Source: Cephalopachus bancanus (Eukaryota; Chordata; Mammalia; Primates; Tarsiidae). From it: DNA of 64,000 nt. Location of the stretch: the NCBI GenBank assembly GCA_027257055.1, contig JAPVLO010000007.1, forward strand, positions 620,001-684,000, read 5' to 3'. The translations under genes and the position numbers were made by a program. The notes under the pieces were generated by a model. That model had not been told where the DNA came from. It worked only from the letters and a program-made list of their open reading frames with translations, and ran no database searches. Positions 24,456 through 35,587 of the stretch are shown one piece after another. Each line of letters starts with the position of its first letter. The stretch's first letter is position 1.

Positions 24456-24950
24456 GGAGAAAATATTTTTAACTTAGACATGAAGGCTGATTTCACCAAT
24501 ATGTAAGGAGTTCTTGAAAACACAGATGAAAAAGCCAGAAAGATAATTTTAAAAATGGACAAAAGCCATGAATAGGTAGTTCACAGAAAAATAACTGCAG
24601 TCCTTCTCAACATATAAAAAAAATGCTCATTCTAAATCATAACAGGAGATAAGAAAACTATAACTACAGTGTAGAGACTGTTTCTTGTCCATCAGATTAG
24701 CAAAAATCCCAAAACTTGATGGTACCCTCTGGAACAAAGAAGGTCTGAATGCAGACTGGGTATTAGGTGATACTGTGGAACTGCTAACTTTAGTGGTAGC
24801 TTAGGAGAATATCTTGTTCTTGAGAGATGCACACTGGAGTATTTGGCAGAGAGAGGTCATGATGTTGGCAACTTGTTCTCAGATAGCTCAGGAAAAAATA
24901 TCATGCACACAAGTAAATAAATATGGCAAGACATGTCTGGAAAAAAAAAA
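24456..24950 (+). mobile_element. L1 fragment, sense (continues)
   Basis: It contains 'aaatggacaaaagccatgaataggtagttcacagaaaaataactgc' and other ORF2 C-terminal-region text. Confidence 0.65.
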
Positions 24951-24952
24951 GG

Positions 24953-25228
24953 TCTGGCGTGGTGGCCTGGCATGGTGGCTCACACCTGTAATCCCACCAC
25001 TTTGCCTGAGACCAGGAGCTCAAGACCAGCCTCAGCAACATGGCAAGACCTCATATCTACAATAAATAAAAAAATTAGCGGAGAATGGTGGCACAAGCCT
25101 ATATTTCCAGCTTCATGGAAGACTGAGGCAGAAGGATCACCTGAGTCCAGCGGCATGCTCATGTGGTGGCCATGAGCATGCCACTGCACTCCAGCCTGGG
25201 CGATAGAGACTCGGACCCAAAAAAGAAA
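24953..25228 (+). mobile_element. Alu
   Basis: It starts with a duplicated head (ctggcgtggtggcctggcatggtggctc), has an internal deletion in the left arm, and a linker 'acaataaataaaaaaattagcgg'. Confidence 0.87.
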
Positions 25229-25255
25229 AATAACAAACTAAAAAAAATGAAAAGA

Positions 25256-25542
25256 AGCCGGGCTCGGTGGCTCAGCCTGTAATCCCGCGCCTTTGGGAGG
25301 CTGAGGTGAGTGGATTGCCTGAGCCCGCGAGTTCGAGACCCGCCTGGGCAGCGAGACCTCATCTCTACAATAAATCAAAAAAAACCAGCCGGGCGTGGTA
25401 GCACATGCCTGTAATTCCAGCTACTCGGAAGGCTGAGGTGGAAGGATCGCCGGATCCCAGCAGGCGAGGCTGCGGTGGCCGGGAGCGGCCACTGCACTCC
25501 AGTCTGGGCTACAGAGTGAGACTCCAACTCAAAAAAAAAAAA
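25256..25542 (+). mobile_element. Young lineage-specific Alu
   Basis: It has 'gccgggctcggtggctcagcctg', 'cccgcgagttcgagacccgcctgggc', 'acaataaatcaaaaaa' and 'ggccgggagcggccactgcactcc', close to the 20609 and 33717 copies. Confidence 0.92.
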
Positions 25543-25854
25543 TGAAAAGAGAAGTAAAAGACTAGGAAAAAACATTTACAAAATCAAGTGTGATAAAGGA
25601 TTTGCATCCAATATTTACAAAGAACTTCTACAACTCGATAACAAGAAGCTTTAAAAAAGGAGCAAGAGATGTGAATGGGTATTTCTCCAAAGAAGATATA
25701 CCACTTGCTAATAAGCACATGAACAGATGCTCACCATCATTCATCATGGGAGGAATGCAAGACTAAGACCACAGTGAGGTGCTACTTCACACCCACAAGA
25801 ATGACTGTAATCCAAAAGACATAATCACGACGTTGGCTAGGGTGTGGAGAAACA

Positions 25855-26233
25855 GATCTGCCATGGTTTGAACGTCCCCGCCACAACTCGTGTTGAATGT
25901 CATTGCCATGTGTGGCATCAGTGGTGGGATCTTTAAGAGGTGCTTAGGTCATGCATGGATTCATGCTGTTGTGGCAGGAGTGAGTTAGTTGTTGTGCGAT
26001 GGGCTCCTGATAAAAGTTTGGCCCCTGTCCTCCATCTGTTTCACGAACTCACTTGCCATCTGAGGCCCTCTGCTGTTCTGATGCAGCAAGGAAGGAAGCC
26101 CTCACCAGATGCCGCCCCTTGGCCTTGGACTTCCCAGTCTCCAGAACTGTGAGCCAAATAAATCTACTTTCTTTATAAATTACCCCATCTGTGGTATTCA
26201 GCTACAGCAGCAGAAAACAAACTAAGAGAAGAA
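25855..26233 (+). mobile_element. MaLR-type LTR (MST/MLT1-like) nested in L1
   Basis: It runs from 'tctgccatggtttgaacgtcccc' to 'gcagcagaaaacaaactaaga', with 'ctccagaactgtgagccaaataaatctactttctttataaattacccc' (AATAAA inside). Confidence 0.7.
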
Positions 26234-26295
26234 CCCTCATACATTGCCGGTAGAGACATAAAATGGTGCAGCCTCTTTGGAAAAGTTTGGAGGTT

Positions 26296-26548
26296 CATTT
26301 TGGGAGGCTGAGGTGGGAGGATTGCTTGAGTCCAGGAGTTCAAGAGCAGCCTTAGGCAATATAGCGAGACTTCATCTCTACAAAAAAAATTTAAAAGTTA
26401 GCCGAGTATGGTGGCTCCTGCCTGTAGTCCCAGCTACTGGGGGTGTGGGAGGGGCTGAAGCAGAAGGATTGCCTGACTCTAGGAAGTTGAGGCTGTAGTG
26501 AGCCACACTCCAGCCTGGGTGACAGACCCAACTTAAAAAAAAAAAAAC
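26296..26548 (+). mobile_element. 5'-truncated Alu in L1
   Basis: It starts at 'ttttgggaggctgaggtgggagg' and lacks the first ~35 bases. The right arm is intact to the A tail. Confidence 0.83.
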
Positions 26549-26876
26549 AACAACCAGTTAAACCTAAAATTACCATGTGACCCAGAAATTCCACTCCTAG
26601 ATATCTCCCCAAAGGGAATAACAATGTATCTGCACAAAGACTCGTAAGTCAATGTTCACAGCAGCATTATCCAAACAGCCAAAAACTGAAAAACCCTAAC
26701 TGTCCATCTACTGATGAATGGATAGGCAAACCATGGTATAGCCTTACATTGGAACACTATGCAGCAGTGAAAAGAAACAAACCACTGCTTGTGCTACCAC
26801 ATGGGAGAACCTCAAAGATTTTATGCTAAGTGAAAGAAGCCAGACACAAGAGACTATATACTGTGTGATTCCTCTT

Positions 26877-27178
26877 TTTTTTAATTTTTTAATTTTTTTA
26901 TTTTTGAGTTGGAGTCTCACTCTGTCGTCCAGACTGGAGTGCAGTGGCCGCTTCCGGCCACCGCAGCCTCAACCTGCTGGGCTCCGGCGATCCTTCCACC
27001 TCAGCCTTCCGAGTAGCCGGAATTACAGGCGCGCGCTACCACGCCCGGCTGATTTTTTGATTTATTGTAGAGATGGGGTCTTGCTGCCCAGGCGGGTCTC
27101 CAACCCGCGGGCTCAGGCAATCCACTCACCTCAGCCTCCCAAAGGCGCGGGATTACAGGCTGAGCCACCGAGCCCGGC
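26877..27178 (-). mobile_element. Young Alu, reverse, with 15-bp target duplication
   Basis: The duplication tgtgtgattcctctt flanks it (26862-26876 and 27182-27196). The body matches the young lineage consensus in reverse (gccggaattacaggcgcgcgctaccacgcccgg). Confidence 0.93.
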
Positions 27179-27440
27179 TTGTGTGTGATTCCTCTTATGT
27201 GAAATGTCTAGAAATGGCAAACTGAGAGAGACAGGAAATAGATTAAAGGCCTGGGGTGGGGTAGGAACTCGTATATCTATAATGGACATCAGGGAGAGAT
27301 CTTGAGGCAGATCACTGAGAAGTTTCTAAAATTCCTTGTGGTGATGGTTGCACTCCTTGGTAAAGTTACCACAAAAAAAAAATCATTAGATTGTATACGT
27401 GAAGAGGGTGAATTTTACAGTAATTAAAATCTACCTCAAT

Positions 27441-27524
27441 AAGTCTGTTTTTAAATTAAATTTAAATAAGTCTGTTTTAAAATTAAATTTAAACAAGACT
27501 TTTAAAATTAAATTTAAATGCCAC
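27441..27524. repeat. A+T-rich imperfect tandem repeat
   Basis: The unit (a)agtctgttttaaaattaaatttaaa is repeated about three times. Confidence 0.7.
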
Positions 27525-27762
27525 CCAGGCTGGAATGCAGTGGCACAATCACGGTTCACCACAGCCTTGACCTCCTGGACTCAGGCAATCCTTCTACCTC
27601 AGTCTCCTGAGCATCTGGGATTAAAGGCCACACTCAACTACTTTTTTTTTTTTTTTTGGTAGAGACAAGGTCTTGCTATGTCACCCAGGCTGGACTCAAT
27701 CAATCCTCCCACCTCACCCTGTCAATGTACTGGGATCACAGGCATGAACCACGGTGCCCAGC
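27525..27762 (-). mobile_element. Alu, reverse, truncated
   Basis: It starts inside the right arm at 'cacccaggctggaatgcagtgg' and ends 'accacggtgcccagcc'. Confidence 0.83.
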
Positions 27763-29197
27763 CTTAATAATCTTTTTTTATTTTGAAGGATTCAGCTCAA
27801 GTTTCAATCTTTCATGGTAACGGAGTATTCTGTTTATTCTGTCCATTAATAACTATTATTTGAGAACATTTTCAATATTAATGGAACTTAATTTAAGATA
27901 AATTCAACTTCCATTTTTGTTTACATCTCAATACCATATGTGAATTTAAAAACTCAAAATGTGGTCAAAATTTTTTCAAAGATGTATAAATAAATGCTTG
28001 GTGTTAGTATGTCTACATACAATTCGGTTTTTGGTGTAAGGTTTTTGGCCAAAAAAGAACATCAGTTTTACTTCACCAATAGCAATTGCTCAATGCTGAG
28101 ATTGCCGCTTTGGGGTATTTCTTCTGTTGCTGGCTTTTCTTTTTCTTTCTTCAAGAGAAAGTTTAAAGTTCCTGGTTTTTAGCCTAGTGATCTGTGATTA
28201 TATGAATGGAGGTGAATGGAGAGATTCTCGTCATGTTAATTCCAAATAAGAGTATATACCCAGTTACTGAAATCAATACTAAGGGGTAAACAGGTCAGGC
28301 AACCACCCATTTGAGGCCTATAGATGAAACCCAAGATGTTTAGCCAAGATTCAGGTATCAGAACTCACATGAGACAAAGCATAAAGTTAAGTTGGGAGTG
28401 TAGGGGGAAGCTGGATGTTGCTCTTTCTGGCAAATGCAGTAGTGAATTTCCCACATTTTCTCTGTGGTTTAGGACAACTTCAGCACGGAGTTCCCTGCAC
28501 AAGCCAGGGAGCCACAGAGGGGCAAGTTCAAGGTTCCTTTCGGGATTCAGGTTGAACCTGACCCTGGGGGCCTTCCGGCTGTGATAGGCTGGGCTGGGAG
28601 CTGCCCCCTCGGCTGGCTGGCCTTAGAGCACCCTGTGCTCCATGGGATCAGGGCACGTTCCCCACTTCCTCTGGGCAAGGTCGGTATTGGCTTACATTCC
28701 TTCATACAGTGACTCTCTGCTTTCCTATTAACTCAGGGACAGATAGTCTTTATCCTCAGAATCGTAGAACAAAGTACAGATCACATGGGGCTCCATAAAG
28801 CCTTGCTAAATCACTAAGCGGGCTTGGAAAGCCACAGCCTAGCAGAAAGAGAATGGCTCTTATGAATTTTATTTCATTCGTGAGGCCTTTGGTGAGACCT
28901 ACATTCGTATGAGAATAATAAGAAAAAGCACCATGGCCAAAGTGCAATCTGTTTAACATAGAGTGATTTAACAAGACATCAGAGAGTGCCAGGAGAGAAG
29001 AAGAAAAATCCACTTTTCTGTGTTTGTGTGTCTCTGTATGTGTGTGTCTGTGTGTGTTTGTGTGAATAAAGTAGACAATTTACTCTTTCTCTAAAGAGGT
29101 CGGAGAGAATGGAAATCAAAAAGAGAGAAAATGGAGGCAACCGAAAACCATGGCTGGAGAATCTGATGTATCTGGATGATAAAAACATGTTCTATGA
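27763..29197. other. Unassigned sequence
   Basis: It is A+T-rich to about 28260, then mixed. A (tg)-rich microsatellite lies at about 29018-29062. No gene is recognised. Confidence 0.4.
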
Positions 29198-29415
29198 AGT
29201 CCAGGCACAGGACTCCCACCTGCAATCCCAATGCTTTGGGAGACTGAGGCAGGAGGATCACAGGAGACCAGGAGCTCGAGAGCAACCTGGGCAACATAGT
29301 AAGACCTCATTTCTACAAAAATAAAAAAATTAGCCAGACATGGTGGCATATGCCTACAGTCCCAGCTACTCTGGAGGCTGAGACAGGAGGATTGTCTGGG
29401 CTCAGGAGTTCAAGT
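29198..29415 (+). mobile_element. Alu, 3' truncated
   Basis: The left arm and part of the right arm are present, then the sequence breaks at 'ggctcaggagttcaag'. Confidence 0.83.
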
Positions 29416-30230
29416 GGCATTTGTTTCCGCCCCACAGGTCACTTGGAGAGCCGGCCCCTGCCCCCAGCAGCTAGGAGAAGTACCAGGCCATGTTCCAGGT
29501 CCACACCCGGGACTTTCATAAATCCTGCCACCTGAGACCCACCCCCAGACTTCTGATGGAACTCACCTGGGGATGCCAGGACATGGGGACTTTAAGAGTC
29601 TTCCCAAGGGTACCGATGTGCAATCAGGGCTGCAAACTATTGACCTAAAATTCCATCTTTCATGCCCCGCATATGTTATTGAGGGGAAAAAGTAAATGGA
29701 GACATCTATCCAGCGCTTGGCAAACAGTAGGTGCTCAATATATGTTCACTGGAGGATCAAAGTATACAGTGTGGCTCCCCTCCTTTTTTTAAGACTTATG
29801 CTTTTCCATATACGTGCTTCTCAGCTTTGGGATTTTTTTACCCCGAGTGGCATTTTTAAAATCAAGAATAATGGAAACACCAGAACTAGCCCTGCAGTAC
29901 TGGTGGTGTGAAAGTGTTGGGAAGACTGTTTTGCTGGGAGCGGGCATGAGTGGGCTTGGGCGGTTGTTCCTTTACCTCAGGGGGTGGCAGCCTTGCTTGT
30001 GATAGTTCAGATAGTAGCTGCCTGGGTCTCTGTCACAACAGCCCCACTCCGCGGCACCTAGCCCCAAAGAAGCTATAGGCAGTGCATGAATGGATGTCGT
30101 AGTCACAAAAATGGGCAACCAGCCCCTGCTCTGCATCACAGGGCCCAAACCGCTATGGAGTGAGTCGCACACCAAGCAGTCTTTGATCATGAACATGTGT
30201 TTACAAACAAGAAATAAACTATTATTTTAA
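29416..30230. other. Unassigned sequence
   Basis: No repeat family or exon is recognised beyond an L2/MIR-like trace at about 29700-29745 ('gcgcttggcaaacagtaggtgctcaatata'). Confidence 0.35.
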
Positions 30231-30520
30231 ATAACGTCAGGATACTATGACTCATTCCTGTAACCCCAGCCCTTTGGGAGGCCGAGGTGGAAGTATTTCT
30301 TGAGCCCAGAAGTTCGAGACCAGCCTGGGCAACATAGCAAGTCCCCATTTCTAAAAAAAAAAAATTAGCCAGGCAAGGTGCTGCATGCCTATAGTCCCAA
30401 CTACTTGGGAGGTTGAGCTGGGAGGATTGCCTGAGCCCAGGAGTTGGAGACTGTGATGAGCCAAGATTGTGCCACTGCACTCCAGCCTAAGTGAGATCCC
30501 TGACACAAATAATAATAACA
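30231..30520 (+). mobile_element. Alu (old)
   Basis: A diverged full copy from 'ggatactatgactcattcctgtaacccc' to 'gtgagatccctgacac'. Confidence 0.85.
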
Positions 30521-33429
30521 ATACTACTAATAATGGAGGCAATTTGCCAGCTGTTCAAGAACCCACGAGGTCTAGCCTCTTTCACTTCCCTTTTCTTCAT
30601 CTATTCAGGGACAGGAAACGCCCTTAAACAGCCATGGGAAGGAAGCACCAGAGTGGGCAGCCCAGACCCCATGGTGGGTGGGTGTAGCTGAAAAGCTGGG
30701 AGTTACTGGAGAGGTCCTGGGGGGTGGCAGAAGGGGAGCTAGGGGGAAGGGGTTTTGGGCTCCTGAGCCAGCCAGCCTTGGCGCTCCACTGGGTCACGAT
30801 CTGAGGACGAGTCATTCTGGTGACTTCACACTGACACAGCCACCAGGCCCCGCCTCTGTATATTTCAGAGGAAACTCCAGGCCTGGTAGGAAGAACGCTC
30901 CAGGGCTGTACTCTCTGGTAGGAAGTCCGCACCATGTTCTACGGGGGGCGCGTCAGGTCGCCGGTGGGGACAGGCCAAGCCCGGGGTCCCTGACCACTAC
31001 TACTAAGCCACACAGGCTTCCTGTGACTCAGGCCCCTCTCACCCTGTCCACGGACTCCGCCTGAGGTCTCCCCGCTAAACACAGAACAGGGGCCCAGGTA
31101 ATGTCTGCAGCTAAGAAGGACCCCCTGGGGGTCTTACAGCTGGAGAAGGCTCTGAGACACGCCCCTCCAGCCCTGAGAAGCTGGAACAATGCCCCAGCAA
31201 CTGTTCTCCACCAGGAAGTGCAGAAACATGTCACTGGGACACTAGCTCCAGGCCTCACCCACCTCCAGGGCGCTTAGGTACAGACAAGAGTGCTGGGGCT
31301 CAGAGCCACATGGTCACAGGACCAGGGTCCTGCAAAAGGGGCACTGCCAAGTCCCCTGAGCCCAAAGTGCCAGCCCCACAGTGCTCTCGGAGTCCTTGAG
31401 TGGCGGAGGAGCCTGGGGCTTTCTTCCCAGCCCTGATTACCTCAACCCATGCTGTGGCCTTGGGAATCTATCCAGGAAGGCCAGGATGGACAGGCCTGGA
31501 GAAGGATCTGGAAGGAGGAGAACCACAGCAGGACCTCAGAGAGCTCTTGCATGGGCTGAGCAGAGAAGGGCTGGAGCCAGAGCCAGCGACTGGGCAGGAA
31601 GCTAGACTGACCTCTGTCCCTGAGGACAGGACAAGCGTGTCTCTCCTGCCTCCCTCTTTCTTAGAAGTCCTCTCAGCCCAGGACTTCTGAGGTTCCTGCT
31701 GCTGTGCCAGGCAACCCGTTCACTCCCTCACCCGGCACTCCTCACCCAGAGGGCGAGGCTCACAGGAGTGCAGGTGCCCAGGGCTCAAGGGCGAGGGAGC
31801 CGGCACCTGGACCCTCGAGGGCTCCAGTCAGCGTCATCACCTGCTCTGTGCCTTTCAACAGTCACTTGGCTGCTCGGAGCCTTAATTTCTTCAGCTGTCA
31901 AATAGGGCTGACAGTGACAACAGCATGGCAGAGCATGCTCAATGGGGCAAAGCCTAATATTTCTGCCATTTTTACAGCCATGAAACTGAAGCACAGAGAG
32001 GGAAGATAATCGCCCAAGGTAACACAGCTGGCAGGCGGCAGACCCCGGGGGAAGTTGAACTGAGAAAAGTAGCGTCTTTCCTTTTGGCCTCTGGTGAGTG
32101 TTGACACCACCTCCGGGCTTCTTCTAGACTGTGGCTCACATGGGGCCAGGCCTGAACCATTTGCCATGCGCCCCAGCACCCAACAGGGTGCTGGCACAAA
32201 GTAGGTGCTCTGGGTGGCAGGAGTGCAGCAATGCAGGTGCAGAGAGGAAGACACCCTGAAGTGGGCCCCGCCCCCTTGCCTGTTTGGCAGCTCTCTCTCC
32301 TCCCACTGGTCACTTTGTGCAATCGCTTCTACTTCTCAGAACCTCAGTCTCCTCATCTGCCAAGTGCAGTCATCATCACCATACAGTTATATATGTAATA
32401 ATTGTCACAAGATCATAGATATTGGGCAATTATCATCATAATACCCCAGAGGGGCTTGTGAGAATTGGAGAGGGGAGCACGTAGAAGGCTCTGGTGCCTA
32501 CGACCCTTGTGGGTAGATGGCACCTGTCGATGCTCACTGGAAATGAGAATATGTCTGCAAAGGGGCTTTGAAGGCAGACCCAGTGCCTTCGGATATGTTT
32601 TGCTTCCACTGAGCTTTCTGAGAACAAAAGGACCCCTCCCCGGCCCGCATGGAGGTGGGGGTCATCAGTCCAGAGGAGGGACTCAGGGACACCTGATGTC
32701 ACCCTGAGCCAGTGTGCAATGGGGCCGATCAAGGCTCTGAGACAGCCTGAGACTCACGTGGGGCTGGACTAGGAGCAGGCTGCCCTCTTTGGCCAGAAAG
32801 AACTGGCGGAGGGCTGCCCACTGGACCCTCAGGCCGGAGTCCAAGGCTGGCACAGCCAGGTCAGCAACCTCAGGCAGGGCCTAGCCCCACCACCTCTGCC
32901 AGCCAAACAGGCCTCTCCAGACCATCCCACCCATCCTCAGCCTCTTCATTCTGATGGGGAAACTGAGGCCCGTGAGGGGCAGGGGCTGGCCAAGGGGCCC
33001 AGCGGACACAGAGCAGAGACCCGAGTCCCTGACTCTTGACCCAACCACGTCCCTCCCCTGGCCAGGCTTTCCAACCAGGGTCACTCGGCCCTCCTCTGGT
33101 GCCCAAGAGGGGACAGGCTGTGGACAAATTAATTCCTGCCCAGTCAAAGCCACATGCCCCATGGTTGCCAGCTCCAAGCCTGATTTACCTGGCTCAGGCC
33201 CCAGCATGTGGTCAGGCTGGGAAATACCTGCTGAGCAGGTAAGACCCTACTTGGTGCTGGGTGCAGGGCTAGTATGAGCCTCATGGTGCTACCCACCGGG
33301 AGACCTCAAGCTCCCAGAGGTGAAAACTTTGTGGATCAGGAGGGCGATACCAGCATGACAAATTGGGACAGCAAGCTAGTACCTCCCAAGTTCAAGTTCC
33401 AGCTCCACCAAGGACTAGCTCTGTGCCTT
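30521..33429. other. Long Alu-free unique stretch with MIR
   Basis: A MIR lies at about 31845-32060 (ends 'agaggaagataatcgcccaaggtaacacagctggcaggcgg') and MIR-like pieces near 32330-32460 and 32940-33000. The GC-rich portion 30,700-31,850 has no recognised exon. Confidence 0.45.
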
Positions 33430-34250
33430 AGCCCAGGTATGCCCAATCCGTAGCCTGCAGACTGCATGTGGCCCAGGACAGCTAGTCATGCAGTCCCACA
33501 ATATCTTTAACACCATGTGTCTTTTAGCATTTATTTTCTTTGTGACCCCATGTGTAGTTCCACTTTTGAAGTTCACAGTCACGCCTTATTCATGACATCG
33601 CTTTTTGACAGCGCATACATTTGTGAGCAGTCGTTTTCAATTATGAAGCACACGAAGAGCAAAACTCAACAAACATTTCTAACAAGCACTTTGAGAGCTC
33701 TCTAAGAATTGGAACCGCCAGGCTCGGTGGCTCAGCCTGTAACCCCGCACCTTTGGGAGGCTGAGGTGAGTGTACTGCCTAAGCCCGCGGGTTTGAGACC
33801 CGCCTGGGCAACTTGGCGAGACCTCAACTCTACAATAAATCAAAAATTTAGCCAGGCGTGGTAGCGCACACCTGTAGTTCCAGCTACTTGGAAGACTGAG
33901 GCGGAAGAATCGCCGGAGCCCAGCAGGTTGAGGCTGCGGTGGCTGGGAGCGGCCACTGCACTCCAGTCTGGGCGACTGAGTGAGACTCCAACTAAAAAAA
34001 AAAAAAAAAAAGAATTGGAACCACTTCCATTGAACCAGACATTGATAGATTAGATTTTACAAAAACAAGGTAAAATTTCCCACTAGTTTTATATTCTCAT
34101 TTTTCTAAACTGTATAACAAAAAAATTCTTTAAAAAAGTTTTATTATGTGTATACATTAACTATATTATATAATTTACCTGTGGCCCAAGACAATTCCTC
34201 TTAACTCCATGCGGCCAAGAGAAACCAAAAAGTTGGACATCCTGCCTTAG
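33430..34250 (+). mobile_element. hAT DNA transposon fossil with transposase remnant
   Basis: The left part has 'gcctgcagactgcatgtggcccagga' and the right end 'tgtggcccaagacaattcctc...caaaaagttggacatcctgcctta', the terminal text of an autonomous-type hAT. Between them, a frame (about 33590-33700) shows FDSAYICEQSFSIMKHTKSK, the C-terminal dimerisation motif of hAT transposases. A young Alu splits it. Confidence 0.65.
33717..34009 (+). mobile_element. Young Alu with 13-bp target duplication
   Basis: The duplication aagaattggaacc occurs at 33704-33716 and 34010-34022. The copy has 'cccgcgggtttgagacccgcctgggc' and 'ctgggagcggccactgcactccagtctgg'. Confidence 0.94.
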
Positions 34251-35263
34251 GCCCTCTGTGCCTCTGTTTGCTGGAGTCCTAGAGTGCTCATCCCATGGGG
34301 TTGCCATGAACATTGGTGACATGTATACACATGGCACGGCCTGGTGTACAGTCAGCACCCACTAAATGGTGGCCCTTGTTACTGTCTACAATAGTGTCTG
34401 AGCCGCACACCCGCATACGTATGCTCGCGGGTTCCCAGAGAACTGGATTGTTCCCCAGAGCAGGGCTGTCACTTTGACTCACCAGAGCAGGGCTTTCAGA
34501 AGGGCATCTGCATTTCCCTGCCCGTTCCATCCAGATCTTTCTGGATCACTCCAATCAGCCTGAAGCCCCTTCATTCCTGCCCCAGGCTGTCACCCTGAGC
34601 GGTCACAAAGTGATTCCTGGTGGGGAAGGGACAGAGTGGAGGTCGCAGACCCATGAGAGTCCTCATTCCAAATGGCCCTGGTGTACTGGCCAAAGTGAGG
34701 TCAGCTAACAGCCCTTGATGGGGAAATTGTAGCTTCAGTCTTGGCTCTGCCTGTGGCTTACAGCTGCCTTGGGCTGGACGTCCCCCACTTGGGACGTCCT
34801 CGTCCTCCGTGGTACCACAAGGAAATGGTCTAAAATAAGACTCTGATATCCACTGTCTCTGGTGGCGAAGATGCTGTGATTCTATTTCTGTGTTCTCTGT
34901 TAAGAACATCATCATTCTCACAGTAGCTAGCATGTATTGAACACCTGCTGTATACCAGAGACTGAACTCAGTGGCTTATATAAAGAGCTATCAGTTACTG
35001 CATGTCACAAATCACACACTGCGAGCACCCGACGTGGCTGTCTCATCTGATTGTCACAGCCCCCTTCTGGGGAGGGATTATGATCATCCTTACCCCAAGG
35101 ATGAGCAAACCAAGTTTTGCAGGATGAGATGCCCTAGTTCTGCCAATCAGAACATGATCATCAAACCATACTGAAACCCCACAGCCTTGTGAGGGAGGAA
35201 TTATCATCCGTCTTTTACTGATTAAGAAATAAAACAAAACTAAAAATTAAAAAAAACAAAACA
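34251..35263. other. Unique sequence with MIR/L2 remnants
   Basis: MIR-like text at 34925-35215 ('tagcatgtattgaacacctgctgtataccagagactg'; 'gattgtcacagcccccttctggggaggg') appears to include two overlapping fragments. No gene is seen. Confidence 0.45.
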
Positions 35264-35587
35264 GCCTGGCACAGTGGCTCAAGTCTGTAGTGCCAGCACT
35301 TTGGGAGGTCGAGGCAGAAGGATTGCTTGAGCCCAGGAGTTCAAGACCAGCTGGGGCAACAAAGTGAAACCCCATGTCTACCAAAAAATTTTTTTTAAAT
35401 TGAAAAATTAGTTGGGTGTGGTGTTGCTCTCCTGTAGTCCCAGCTACTGGGAGGCTGAGGTAGAAGGAGAAGGATCGCCTGAGCCCAAGAGACAGAGGCT
35501 ACGTTTGCCATGAGCATGCCACTGCATCCAGCCTAGGCAACAGAGTGAGACCCTGACTCAAAACATATCAAAACAACAAAACAAAAC
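35264..35587 (+). mobile_element. Alu (old)
   Basis: A full copy from 'agcctggcacagtggctcaagtctg' to 'accctgactcaaaac', with a long A/T-rich linker. Confidence 0.86.

Larger units (their letters stand above)
25550..27440 (+). mobile_element. Second L1 fragment, sense, carrying three insertions
   Basis: L1 text at 25560-25854, 26234-26295, 26549-26861 and 27197-27440 is collinear (ORF2 C-terminal part into 3'UTR). A MaLR LTR and two Alus interrupt it. It repeats a part of L1 already present at 24480-24900, so it is a separate copy. Confidence 0.75.
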
